In this document: positions 42,244 to 53,983 of the stretch, one piece after another
How positions within the stretch are numbered: position 1 is the stretch's first letter
How the letters are laid out: every line of letters starts with the position of its first letter
Assembly: GCA_029245955.1 (NCBI GenBank)
Contig: JAQWOH010000008.1
Span: 62,001 to 126,000 of the forward strand
Direction of reading: 5' to 3'
Origin: Fuerstiella sp.
GTDB lineage: Bacteria > Planctomycetota > Planctomycetia > Planctomycetales > Planctomycetaceae
Length of the DNA stretch: 64,000 nucleotides
Made by a program: the position numbers and the translations under genes
The notes under the pieces: model-generated
What the model was told of the DNA's origin: nothing
Databases searched by the model: none
Seen by the model: only the letters and a program-made list of their open reading frames with translations

Positions 42244-43209
42244 TCAGTTGGCCGTTGCGGGCTGACCAGACACTTGGGGTGGTTCCGACGACGTGTCCGG
42301 AAGCTTCGCGGCCGCGCCGGCGAGTGCTTCCAGTTTCTGGTTGCGATCCTCCGACGATTCCTTCAACGCGCGACGAAGGTGGTCTACGTCCAACTGAAGC
42401 TGATTTCGTTCTTCCTCAAAGTCTTCAATCGCCTGAAGAAGACCAACCACGAACTCAGGACGCTCAGGATCCACTATGCCATCAGGATTCCCCAGCAATT
42501 CTCCGTTTCGCACACTCAGAGCGGCTTCGGCGGCCTGCAGTAATCCCTGCTGACGCGTGATATTGGCAACCGTCTGCTTTTTCAGTTCATCAGTGCGAAC
42601 CTGACGACGAAACAGCTCATCGATGTTGGTACGGGCTCCCGAAGGAATCATGCCTCGCAACCGCCACGCCGCATTGACTGGCCATGAAGCCGCCTCCTGC
42701 AGAGTTACCGGATGAACTGACTTCAGTACGCAACTGGTTGCTGTCAATCCGGCCTGAGAGTCGACGACAAACTCACCAGCATAGGTCATCCCTTCCGCGG
42801 CACCGTAAAATGCATGGACCACAGGCAGCATGAGTTTCTGCGTTCCGTCTTCGTCCGTCACCGTACGAGTCACCAGTCCGTGATTCGTGCCGATACTTGA
42901 GAAACGCAACTTGCCGTTTTGTGGTTTTGTGATCGCACCTGAATTCTGCGGAATATCCCAGGAACGGTCCCACCCAATCACGAGGCTATCTAAATCAGTA
43001 GACACTTTGGTAAGTTCCTGGCGTGCGGTGGCACGAGCCTCAATGGAGTCGACAGCACCTTTCTTGGCATCGCGCAGTTGCTCTGACCACTGATTGTGAA
43101 ACACCAACAGCTTGGGAGTCCAGCCACCATACTTGCCGGGAATCGGCGCCATAGCCAGCAGCAGCAGCAGCAGGGTGAGCGACAGACAGATTTTACCAAG
43201 GGTACTCAT
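42244..43209 (-). CDS. Exported or membrane-anchored coiled-coil protein of unknown function
   Basis: 321 residues. An N-terminal hydrophobic segment (LGKICLSLTLLLLLLAMAPI) acts as signal or anchor. Residues ~25-190 form a folded part with no family I recognise (LVIGWDRSWDIPQNSGAI, LPVVHAFYGAAEGMTYAGEF). Residues ~205-300 contain heptad-like helices (QTVANITRQQGLLQAAEAAL; EEERNQLQLDVDHLRRALKE), probably coiled coil, and the tail is Pro/Ser-rich. The start at 43209 is preceded by GGAG; an in-frame ATG two codons upstream is less well placed. It could be an envelope structural protein. Confidence 0.7.
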   Translation of the reverse strand: MSTLGKICLSLTLLLLLLAMAPIPGKYGGWTPKLLVFHNQWSEQLRDAKKGAVDSIEARATARQELTKVSTDLDSLVIGWDRSWDIPQNSGAITKPQNGKLRFSSIGTNHGLVTRTVTDEDGTQKLMLPVVHAFYGAAEGMTYAGEFVVDSQAGLTATSCVLKSVHPVTLQEAASWPVNAAWRLRGMIPSGARTNIDELFRRQVRTDELKKQTVANITRQQGLLQAAEAALSVRNGELLGNPDGIVDPERPEFVVGLLQAIEDFEEERNQLQLDVDHLRRALKESSEDRNQKLEALAGAAAKLPDTSSEPPQVSGQPATAN

Positions 43210-43799
43210 GAACAATCTCCGAAAGTCGATCAGTGTCAGTCACTGCAGACTTTCGACCATTGGGAATGTTTTGTCACGGTCCAGCCGAACACCGTCACAG
43301 AACATGCCAGCTGACGATCGGAACATAAATCTCAACTCAAGGCCGGATTAAACCGCCAGGATTGGCGCTTAATCCTTCACGTATCCTGACCATCGACGGA
43401 TGATGTCCTCGCATTCACGGATATCCAGCTCAGCCACGGATGACAACCATTTTCACTGCTCTGTGTCGCATCCAGTCTCCCAAGCCAGCTATGCTGGAAA
43501 GTCAGCGCCACCGTAGAAGAATCGCCAAGTATCCTAAACGGCCAAAAACCACACCTCAAGTACAAAAGATGTGGATTTACGGGCCGAAGCATCCGAAGCG
43601 GGCATGAGGCATGTTTGTGACGTTAAACACGACCAGAAACTGCAATTCCGGACCGCCACAGCCGGGAAGTATTGAACTTGGTAATGACCGAATGACCTGG
43701 CGGAGATCCCGCCAGCCAAGCATCAAAATATCCGTAAACAGTTTCACAAAAAGCAGTTACGTGTCCGTTGCGAATGTAAATCAGTCGCCAAACGTAGGA
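43210..43799. other. Intergenic, no gene seen
   Basis: About 590 bases. Short frames exist on both strands but none has a credible start, ribosome-binding site or known motif. Confidence 0.45.
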
Positions 43800-45712
<1,913 letters not shown>

Positions 45713-46426
45713 ATGCTGCAGTTGCTGCAAGACATTGGGCATGACATATCCACAACGATCCTGTCTCGCAGAATCGTTGTGACTGGTTCAGCAATCGCCG
45801 TCAGCCTGGCCAGCGGCATGATGCATCTGCAGGGTGCCGAAGATGAAGGCACGACTGACCGCGCCATCGCCGTCGGTGATTCTGACCAGCCCGCAGTCCG
45901 GTCTCAAATCCCGCGTCCTCCGGCGTCCGCAACGGGCGGCGTCCCCATTCGGCGTGACAAAACCGCTCATCAAGGAGAGAGCAATGGCGAGTGTCCGCAC
46001 TGCATTCAGTCACATCGGCAACATGGCAGACACGCCCACCATGAATCAGGCTGCGGCAATCCGGGATGTGCCAGTTGTTGCGAGACTGATTGCCCGGCTG
46101 GACATATCCCAGGGTGTCATCCGTACGTCTATGGACAGTTGGCATACAGTGGCGGGATGCTGCACGCCTGCAACCATAGCGATGGTGCCCCGCTGCATGG
46201 CTGGCTGTCCGGAGGCTACTACGATGTGACTCACGTCATGGGAAGTCCTTCGGTAGAACGAGTAACAGGGGTGGGATGTATGCGGATCTCTGAATGGCCA
46301 TCACCCTGCACCGGGTTGACGCTGACCGAAGAACAAAACATGTACGTTGGAGCTGGACACTGTGCAGCATGTCAGCCGTTTTGCAGACCTGCCTATATGA
46401 ACATACCGGACCACGTCTGGGATTAG
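45713..46426 (+). CDS. Exported Cys/His-rich protein of unknown function
   Basis: 237 residues. The ATG is preceded by GGAG. A hydrophobic stretch (~20-38, RIVVTGSAIAVSLASGM) looks like a signal. The middle is rich in Cys and His: ECPHCIQSHRQHGRHAHHES, CGNPGCASCCETDCPAGHIP, followed by more Cys (HCAACQPFC near the end). Such clustering suggests metal binding or disulfide bonds outside the cytoplasm. No family is recognised. Neighbours are unrelated. A weak hairpin with a short T run at 46465-46484 could terminate it. Confidence 0.6.
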   Translation: MLQLLQDIGHDISTTILSRRIVVTGSAIAVSLASGMMHLQGAEDEGTTDRAIAVGDSDQPAVRSQIPRPPASATGGVPIRRDKTAHQGESNGECPHCIQSHRQHGRHAHHESGCGNPGCASCCETDCPAGHIPGCHPYVYGQLAYSGGMLHACNHSDGAPLHGWLSGGYYDVTHVMGSPSVERVTGVGCMRISEWPSPCTGLTLTEEQNMYVGAGHCAACQPFCRPAYMNIPDHVWD

Positions 46427-46614
46427 TGCACGTAAACCGGACTGACTGGTAAGAAAAACGAACCCTCTGCGGAAAACAGAGTTTCAGCCACAGGAAAGCG
46501 TAAATTGCTATAGCAGCCGCACATGCCGGCGTTGCAGCAGGCTAATCAACAACGGCTTCGCGACCGTAAACACATACTTAGGAAACCGCGTGTTTTCGGA
46601 GTGTGCGTTTGTGC

Positions 46615-47724
46615 TTATGAAAACGGGTTGGCGAAGGTGATGAACAGCAGGTGCAGGACATACACCAGCAACATTGTGCCCCCTGCCAGCGACGTGATGC
46701 GACCGGACCTCCAGGGAAATGCGATCAGCATCACAGTCAGTAATAGCATCACCGGCAGATCCAACATGATAGTCTGGCGACCGATGGGCAACGGGTTGAC
46801 CAGCGCGCACGATGCCAGCACCCAACAGATGTTCAGAACATTCGACCCGATAATGTTCCCAATGCCCAGGGCCTCCTGTCCCTTCAGCACGGCAATAAGC
46901 GAAATCGACAGCTCGGGTAATGATGTCCCAACGGCAAAAAGAGTGAGCCCCAGCACCAGTTTAGGGACGCCCAGTCGCAACGCGATTTCTTCTCCGTTGC
47001 AAACCAGCACACGGCTGCCGATCACAACGATGGCCGACGCCACGATGAACACGAACGCCGGCTTGGTCAGTGCGACCCGAGTCGAAACCGACTGTTGCTG
47101 AACATCGTCGCCGATTGACATTTCGAATCGAGCCTGGCGTGCCACCTGTATGGAATAGCCGATGTACCAGAACATGCCGAAAAACAGGATAGCGGCCTGC
47201 CACCGGCCCAAACCATACTCCGTCGCCCCCCCCCCCATCACTGCCCCGCCGGAATCAAACAGACTGAACAGGCAGGTCAGAATGCTGCTGCCGAGCATGA
47301 ACATGCCCGGCCCCGTCAGTATGTTTCGACCTGTGGAGATCCCGGTCCGCCGCCCGCTGCGTCTCGCAAGCAAGTCGTAAACGATCGCACATGTGCCGAT
47401 AATCAGTCCAATATTACACAGACACGAACCGATAGCGTTACCAACGGCAAACTCCGATGATCCGGACAACGTCCCTGTCAGAGACACCATGAATTCCGGA
47501 AACGACGTCGCCATACTGACGATCGTGGCTCCCACAACGACAGGCGGAATATGAGTAATCCGAGCGATTTCGACTGAACTGTCCGTAAACAGATCACCAC
47601 CTTTAGTGATAGCCACCATCCCGATCAGGATCATCACAACCAGACCGACAAAAGACGATGCGGCCTGGCCTCCAACTAATAGTTGGACAGCGTTGGCGAT
47701 CAGATGCGGAGAATCAGCGGTCAC
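46615..47724 (-). CDS. Calcium/sodium antiporter (CaCA family)
   Basis: 369 residues with about ten membrane helices and the two inverted alpha repeats of CaCA exchangers: SMATSFPEFMVSLTG followed by VGNAIGSCLCNIGLI, and GTSLPELSISLIAVLKG followed by GIGNIIGSNVLNICWVL. The acidic residues in both PE motifs (ion-binding) are kept. It should exchange Ca2+ for Na+ or H+ across the inner membrane. The start is a GTG at 47724. The loop between the repeats is encoded by a run of about ten G (near 47226-47235), a slippage-prone site. Confidence 0.9.
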   Translation of the reverse strand: MTADSPHLIANAVQLLVGGQAASSFVGLVVMILIGMVAITKGGDLFTDSSVEIARITHIPPVVVGATIVSMATSFPEFMVSLTGTLSGSSEFAVGNAIGSCLCNIGLIIGTCAIVYDLLARRSGRRTGISTGRNILTGPGMFMLGSSILTCLFSLFDSGGAVMGGGATEYGLGRWQAAILFFGMFWYIGYSIQVARQARFEMSIGDDVQQQSVSTRVALTKPAFVFIVASAIVVIGSRVLVCNGEEIALRLGVPKLVLGLTLFAVGTSLPELSISLIAVLKGQEALGIGNIIGSNVLNICWVLASCALVNPLPIGRQTIMLDLPVMLLLTVMLIAFPWRSGRITSLAGGTMLLVYVLHLLFITFANPFS

Positions 47725-47912
47725 AGTGGTTCAGGCAGAGAAAGAAATGAAGGGAAATCCTGGCGGTAGGTTAGTGGCCCCATGCCGTTCTGCACAGGCA
47801 CAGCGAGGCTGCGGCAGGAACCCGAAGCGGGCAGTGGCATACAGCCCGGCACCAACTATAATTCCTGTCAGAACTTCCTGTTGCTCGCCAACTCTTTTCC
47901 GGAGCCGCCACG

Positions 47913-50900
47913 GTGCCGCAAAATTGCGTAATAAACCTGCCTCGACATTTGGTATTTTTCGCAGCCACAATAACGATGGCTGCAGTGTCCGCCCGGAGTG
48001 GCGAAGATCCACGCACGCCGGAACGGGCTGCGACGAAGGCAGTCACGGAGACTCAGAACGCCACGTCGCCCCCTGCCGAGACGGCTCAGCAGGAAGACAT
48101 CACCGTCAGTGATCCCGGGGCGGCGGCAAAGCTGGAAGATCGTTTGATTCACAGGGCCAGACAGCTGACGTACGAAGGTCGTCGCGCTGGTGAAGGTTAC
48201 TTCAGCGCGGATGGGCGACAGCTGATCTTTCAGAGCGAACGGTATGCCGGAAATCCGTTCTTTCAGATTTATCTGATGAATCTGGATACCGGAGCCACCG
48301 AACAAATTTCACCTGGTCACGGCAAGACAACATGCGCGTGGATTCATCCAGACGGTGATAAGATACTGTATGCCTCAACCCAGGATGATCCGGCCGCACT
48401 GGAGGAGCAGAAAGCGGAAATCGAACTCAGGGCATCTGGTAAGGAACGTCGTTATTCGTGGGACTATGACGAGTACTTTGATATCCACGAATACGATCTG
48501 GCGTCAAAGAACTACCGAAATCTCACCAATACAAAAGGCTACAACGCAGAAGGATCGTGGTCGCCGGACGGCAAACTGATCGCCTTTGCTTCCAACCGGT
48601 CCGGCTACGAAGAGAAGCTGTCGGTCGAACAACAAAAAGCGTTTGATCTTGACCCTGCATGGGCCAATGAGATCTATCTGATGAATGCCGACGGCAGCAA
48701 CGTAAGGCGTCTGACAACTTCGCCGGGGTACGACGGCGGTCCGTTCTTTTCACCGGACGGGAAGAGCATCTGCTGGCGCCGTTTTTCGGAAAACGGAGCG
48801 ACAGCTGAGATCATGACGATGCACGTGGACGGTTCTGAGCAACAGCAGATTACGCGTCTGCAGGCGATGTCCTGGGCACCATACTATCATCCTTCGGGCC
48901 AGTACCTGATCTTCACCACGAATCGACACGGCTTTGCCAATTTCGAGCTGTACATTGTCGATCGCGAAGGAACAAAAGATCCTGTGCGAGTCAGTCATAC
49001 AGCTGGATTCGACGGACTGCCGGTGTTTACTCCGGACGGCCATCAGCTTTCGTGGACAACCAACCGCACGACCAACAACCAGTCCCAGATTTTCCTTGCG
49101 GAATGGGATCATCAACAGGCGCTCAAACTTCTCGGTCTTGAAGCGGCGGAAGACGGCTCAAGAACGGAATCCATGGCAAATGCCGCCACCATCGGGCGTG
49201 CTCCGAGTGCTCGCCCGGACTTCGCTCCCGCCGACGCTGTAAGGCATGTGGAATATCTGTGCCGGCCTCAGCTTCAGGGCCGGCTGACCGGAACAAGGGG
49301 CGAGAAACTGGCCACAAACTACGTCGCCCTGTACCTGGAAACGCTGGGGCTGGAGCCCGCCGGCGACGATGAAGGGTGGTTCCAGAAATTCGAATTCACG
49401 TCCGGCGTGTCGGCTGGTCCGAACAACTCACTTACTGCAGGCGACAAAAGCTATACATTGAAAAAGGACTGGCAACCGCTGGTGTTTTCCAGGACGGGTG
49501 AATTCGACCCGAAAGAGGTGGTGTTTGCTGGTTATGGCATTCAGGCCCCGGCCGGCGACGGCTTCGAAGAATACGATTCATATGTGCATCTGGACGTCAA
49601 GGACAAGTGGATCATCTGCTTTCGATTCATGCCGGAAGACATCACCGCCGAACGTCGTCAGTACCTGAACAGCTTCAGCAGCCTGCGGTTTAAGGCAATG
49701 AAAGCACGCGACATGGGAGCTCGTGGTCTGATTCTCGTCAGTGGTCCCACGTCCGGCGTGAAGAATCAACTTGTGCCGCTGCAGTTTGACGGCTCACTGG
49801 CGGGAACAAGTCTGGCGGTTCTGAGTGTCACCGATGAGGTCGCCGCCGCATGGCTGAAGTCCGGCGGCAGGGACCTGAAAACGCTTCAGGAGAAGCTGGA
49901 TTCCGGTGCCCCGGTAATGGGCTTTCCGATGAAGGGCTTGAAAATCGCTGCCAGCGTGGACATCCAGCAGGAACAAAAGACCGGCCGCAACGTACTCGGA
50001 CGACTTCAGGTCAGCGACGAACCGGCCCACGAAATTGTCGTGGTCGGTGCACATATCGACCATCTGGGAGCCGGTCCCAGTGCAAACTCTCTGGCGAAGG
50101 ATGACGAATCCGGCAGAATTCACTTTGGTGCGGATGACAACGCATCCGGTGTTGCAGCAATGCTGCAGATTGCTGAAGCCATGGCACAGTCGAAAGATGC
50201 CGGCACACTGAAGGGCAACCGTGACGTGGTCTTTGCGGCATGGTCCGGCGAAGAACTGGGACTGCTGGGTTCGAGTCATTACGTGAAACAACTGGAAACA
50301 ATGTTTTCGCAGCATGCAGCCGCAGTCAGCGAGCCTGACGAAGAAGCTGCTGCAAAGGGTAAAGACGCAGCAGACGAATCATCATCGAAAGACGATGAAG
50401 CAGAAGCCCGGAAGAAAGATGAGTCCGGTCCCAACACCGGTGGCCTGCATTTGTACATTGCCGCCTGCCTGAACATGGACATGGTCGGCCGCATGCAGGA
50501 AAAACTGGTGCTCCAGGGAATTGGTTCGTCGACCGGCTGGAAGCAAATGGTCGAACGGGCCAATGTGCCACTGGGACTGCCGATTACGCTGCAGGACGAC
50601 AGCTACATCCCGACGGACGCCAGTGTCTTCTTTATGCACGGCGTCCCTATTCTTTCGGCATTCACGGGGAACCACGGCGAATATCATACGCCTCGGGATA
50701 CGCCTGAAAAAATAAACTATGAAGGCCTTTCGCGGGTGGCAAATTTCATGAATCTGGTGTGCCGTGAATTGATCAGTATCAAGTCGATGCCAACGTATGT
50801 GATGCAGACAAAACCGGCGGACGGACAGCGTCGAGCCAACCTGCGAGCATATCTGGGCACGATTCCGGACTATGCTGAATCGGATGTCAAGGGCGTGTTG

Positions 50901-51110
50901 TTGTCCGGTGTCGCGAAAGGCGGCCCGTGTGATGAAGCCGGTGTCAGGGGCGGCGACATCATCATCAGGCTGGCCGGCAAACCGATTGAAAACATCTACG
51001 ACTATACCTACGCCATCGAAGCACTGAAGATCGGCCAGAAGGTGAAGATCGTTGTCAAACGAGCAGACAAGGATGTGCTGCTGCAGGTAACACCAGGGTC
51101 TCGCGACTAG
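47913..51110 (+). CDS. Exported TolB-propeller, PA, M28 aminopeptidase and PDZ fusion
   Basis: 1065 residues. A GTG start with CGGAG upstream and a signal peptide (residues ~10-28). Residues ~70-410 are WD40-like TolB/DPP-type propeller repeats (GRQLIFQSERYAGNPFFQIYL, GSWSPDGKLIAFASNRSGY, DGGPFFSPDGKSICWRR). Residues ~440-700 include a PA-type domain (GYGIQAPAGDGFEEYDSYVH). Residues ~700-950 are an M28 zinc peptidase with metal ligands in AHIDHLG, GADDNASG, WSGEELGLLGS, NMDMVGR and NHGEYHTPRD. A C-terminal PDZ domain (~980-1060, GGPCDEAGVRGGDIIIRLAG) follows. Probably a periplasmic or surface aminopeptidase; an acidic insert (~810-850) splits the peptidase domain. Confidence 0.92.
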   Translation: MPQNCVINLPRHLVFFAATITMAAVSARSGEDPRTPERAATKAVTETQNATSPPAETAQQEDITVSDPGAAAKLEDRLIHRARQLTYEGRRAGEGYFSADGRQLIFQSERYAGNPFFQIYLMNLDTGATEQISPGHGKTTCAWIHPDGDKILYASTQDDPAALEEQKAEIELRASGKERRYSWDYDEYFDIHEYDLASKNYRNLTNTKGYNAEGSWSPDGKLIAFASNRSGYEEKLSVEQQKAFDLDPAWANEIYLMNADGSNVRRLTTSPGYDGGPFFSPDGKSICWRRFSENGATAEIMTMHVDGSEQQQITRLQAMSWAPYYHPSGQYLIFTTNRHGFANFELYIVDREGTKDPVRVSHTAGFDGLPVFTPDGHQLSWTTNRTTNNQSQIFLAEWDHQQALKLLGLEAAEDGSRTESMANAATIGRAPSARPDFAPADAVRHVEYLCRPQLQGRLTGTRGEKLATNYVALYLETLGLEPAGDDEGWFQKFEFTSGVSAGPNNSLTAGDKSYTLKKDWQPLVFSRTGEFDPKEVVFAGYGIQAPAGDGFEEYDSYVHLDVKDKWIICFRFMPEDITAERRQYLNSFSSLRFKAMKARDMGARGLILVSGPTSGVKNQLVPLQFDGSLAGTSLAVLSVTDEVAAAWLKSGGRDLKTLQEKLDSGAPVMGFPMKGLKIAASVDIQQEQKTGRNVLGRLQVSDEPAHEIVVVGAHIDHLGAGPSANSLAKDDESGRIHFGADDNASGVAAMLQIAEAMAQSKDAGTLKGNRDVVFAAWSGEELGLLGSSHYVKQLETMFSQHAAAVSEPDEEAAAKGKDAADESSSKDDEAEARKKDESGPNTGGLHLYIAACLNMDMVGRMQEKLVLQGIGSSTGWKQMVERANVPLGLPITLQDDSYIPTDASVFFMHGVPILSAFTGNHGEYHTPRDTPEKINYEGLSRVANFMNLVCRELISIKSMPTYVMQTKPADGQRRANLRAYLGTIPDYAESDVKGVLLSGVAKGGPCDEAGVRGGDIIIRLAGKPIENIYDYTYAIEALKIGQKVKIVVKRADKDVLLQVTPGSRD

Positions 51111-51174
51111 AACCTGTTGCACGGGCCTGCCGCGAGCAGACAGGCAACTGTCGCCACACTCAGTGAAGCGTGCT

Positions 51175-53745
51175 CTACGGCAACCCGTTAATCTTCCTAA
51201 TTACCCACTCCGCTGTCAGCACAACGAAGAACAACACCAAAAGAATCCAGTGGTCCCAGAGCGTCTGCTCCTGGATGACGCTGTCCGCATCATTGACCGG
51301 GGCGAGCAGTACCGGGAGTTCGGACAGCTGCCAGGGCTCCAGAACACGCCCGTTGGACAGGGTTGCCAGCTGTTCCAGAAAGTTGCGATTGCAGCTGATG
51401 TTCGCCAGTTCAGTCGACACCTGTTCCTGGACGATCAATTCAGAGGTAATGTTCTGATCGAGCTGAACACGTGAATTCTCCACATTGAGTCGGACTTCGT
51501 AACTGCCCGACTCCAGACGCGGAATCCGGACATTAAAGCGTTCGGGAGCACCCTGAATCGGATGCAGCTGGAATTTCTGCGACAAGTTGTCAGCATCCTC
51601 ATTCAGCACAAACGGCGTGGGGTCATCGTCCGGAACGGACTTTTCCGCGGGCTCCACAATGACTTCGACCGTCGCGTCTTCCAGCTGTGGTACCAACTTC
51701 GGGTTCCATCTGACTGACACGTCAACAGACTCAGTTTCATCAAGAATGATGTCAGACAGCGTCATACGAACCTGATCGTTGCCGGCAGCGGACTTGTTTC
51801 TGGCGGCCCAGCGAACGACCTGTCCCCAGAATCGGTGATGCCACCGATCGCCCGCTCGCAGTCTCCACCGCCAGGTGCTGTCGATGCCCATCCAGACAAC
51901 CTGTCCAAATCCGTAATACTGATGGACCACGGCTGCCGTGCTGGCGGCATCAAGGTCGACCGTCTCCATCTGCAGAGTGGCCCAGACGGATGCAATACCT
52001 TTGGGCTTGCCTGTGTAGGCCCATGGATGCCCCGGCAGATTAGCGAATCCGACGGATTGTTCGTCGTCCGGATCTGAGAATCTGAACAGCGTCAAATCGC
52101 TCGCTTCCTGAGTCAGGTTCAGGCGGAACACCGAAGGCCTGGAGCCAGGCAGCGTTCGCTTGAACCGTTCAGCAACCTGCTGCCCGGGACCGGTTACTGG
52201 CAGAAGTTTCTGCAGCGTTGGCGAAGGAACGTCGTGCGGCATGTGGCGGCGACCCGGCACAATCATCAAAGTGACACCATCGTCTGCAACGGCCGTTTCG
52301 ATAGCCTGAAAAACCGGTTCCGCGATCTGCGACGGCCCCACGTCTCCTATGATGACGATGTCAGTATTGGCAAGCTGTTCTTTAAAGGCTTCCAGTTGCG
52401 GCAGATCACCGTCCATAAATGTGCGATTTAACAACTGCAGAAAGGGCTGGCGGAAAAGCACGGTCGAGAGTTCAACACGCTTATCACGTTCCATCGCACT
52501 CTTCAGGTATCTGAATTCCCAGCGGGCATCACCCTCTACCAACAGAACTCGAGCCTTGTTGTCCACGACCGACACAGTAAACTCGCGAGAGTTATTGTCT
52601 TCGCGTAACTCGCCCCGCTGTACCTCGGTGGACAGCGAATAATCAAAGTTACCGGCTTCGTCTGACGGAACAGCAAATTCAACCTCAAAGAAACCGGCCG
52701 CCACAGTTACCGTGCGCTGGTCAATCACCTCGCCCTCTTTTTTCAGGCTGACGGTAACGTCTTCCCCAACGTAACCCGTTGACGTAAACGTAGCCTGCAC
52801 ACGGGCCGAATCGTCCAGGAACACAGTTTGCGGCACCTGCACGGACGCCACAGAAAGATCACGGGGCAACAGTTGAGAACCAATCGGCACGCAGTAAATC
52901 GGTATGCCCAGACTGCCCAGGCGAGCGGCTTCGGCCGCTGCGTCAACGGATGCTGTTTGTCGCCCGTCGCTCAGCAGAACGATTCCACTTATGTTACTGC
53001 CGTCGTCATCACTCAGCGCCTCTGTCAAAACGCTGACCGCATCGGTCCCGCCGGGCCGCAACTCTTCGCGATCAGAATCCAGAATTCCCTGCAGCTGATC
53101 GGCAGCAACACTTTGCTGATCGAGACCAAAAACGCGGACATCAACTCGCTGTACGTTCTGTAGTTTCTCCAGCAGGTCGTTGGGCTTTGCCAGCAGTAAT
53201 CTCCGCACGACTTCCGTACGTGGCATTTTTTCGAACTCGGCGAACACACCTTCAACATGCTGTCGTCGAATGGCGCCCAGTTCTGAGCTGCCGTGGTCGT
53301 GTGAATCTGGATTTGCGTCATCCACGGCAGCACCCCAATTCGGTTGCTGACCTGCATCGTAGGCAGCGATCCACGATTTCAGCAGGTCATCAGTGCTGTC
53401 ATTGCCCAGCATGCCCAATGCCTGAGCCCAGCGCAGCATTTCGGACGGCGAAGCATGTCGATCGACGGTCTCCATGCTGCCGGATACGTCGAAGCCAACC
53501 ACCAGGCGTTCCTGATGTTCCACGTCCCATGCACGCGTCAGCACGGGCTTCATCAGCGTCAACAACAGCACCAGCAGCACAGTCACTCGCAGCGTCAGCA
53601 GAGTTCGGCTGACGCCGGGCGATACCAGTCTGGCCTCGTACTTGCGCAGCTTCAGAAACATCACGATTGCGGCCACAATGGCGATCACCACGCAGATCGT
53701 CCAGCCGATTGATTGTGTTCCTGTAAGGATAAGCCGCCAGTCCAT
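51175..53745 (-). CDS. Membrane-anchored VWA and glutamine-amidotransferase-like protein
   Basis: 856 residues. Two N-terminal membrane helices (~10-30, ~45-65), a von Willebrand A domain with MIDAS motif DVSGS (~85-300, including GIVLLSDGRQTASVDAAAE), an Ig-like region (~310-395), then a type 1 glutamine amidotransferase-like fold without obvious catalytic Cys (~400-520, RVLLVEGDARWEFRYLKSAM, ADDGVTLMIVPGRRHMP). A final helix (~832-850, DHWILLVLFFVVLTAEWVI) puts the C-terminus near the membrane. Such proteins are common in planctomycetes and usually adjoin MoxR ATPase and Bat-type genes; here those partners are absent. Convergent with the M28 gene, 64 bases apart. Confidence 0.85.
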   Translation of the reverse strand: MDWRLILTGTQSIGWTICVVIAIVAAIVMFLKLRKYEARLVSPGVSRTLLTLRVTVLLVLLLTLMKPVLTRAWDVEHQERLVVGFDVSGSMETVDRHASPSEMLRWAQALGMLGNDSTDDLLKSWIAAYDAGQQPNWGAAVDDANPDSHDHGSSELGAIRRQHVEGVFAEFEKMPRTEVVRRLLLAKPNDLLEKLQNVQRVDVRVFGLDQQSVAADQLQGILDSDREELRPGGTDAVSVLTEALSDDDGSNISGIVLLSDGRQTASVDAAAEAARLGSLGIPIYCVPIGSQLLPRDLSVASVQVPQTVFLDDSARVQATFTSTGYVGEDVTVSLKKEGEVIDQRTVTVAAGFFEVEFAVPSDEAGNFDYSLSTEVQRGELREDNNSREFTVSVVDNKARVLLVEGDARWEFRYLKSAMERDKRVELSTVLFRQPFLQLLNRTFMDGDLPQLEAFKEQLANTDIVIIGDVGPSQIAEPVFQAIETAVADDGVTLMIVPGRRHMPHDVPSPTLQKLLPVTGPGQQVAERFKRTLPGSRPSVFRLNLTQEASDLTLFRFSDPDDEQSVGFANLPGHPWAYTGKPKGIASVWATLQMETVDLDAASTAAVVHQYYGFGQVVWMGIDSTWRWRLRAGDRWHHRFWGQVVRWAARNKSAAGNDQVRMTLSDIILDETESVDVSVRWNPKLVPQLEDATVEVIVEPAEKSVPDDDPTPFVLNEDADNLSQKFQLHPIQGAPERFNVRIPRLESGSYEVRLNVENSRVQLDQNITSELIVQEQVSTELANISCNRNFLEQLATLSNGRVLEPWQLSELPVLLAPVNDADSVIQEQTLWDHWILLVLFFVVLTAEWVIRKINGLP

Positions 53746-53983
53746 CGCTGCATGTTATCGGCCGAAGTGTCGAAACACATGCGAATCGTCGCCTTTTTGT
53801 GTCTGCGTGAGAGTGTCGGGCTCTTTTTCAAACGGACATCCGTCGCTGCCTAATATCAATTGTCCGAAAAATACTTCCGTCCCGATGATCGGCTTTGTCA
53901 TTCCCGCTTGCGTTGAGCGACCGGCGTTTTCAGAATCTGTGTTGTCACTCTTTCTTACTCTCCTGTGCGTCCGAGGAAAAACC

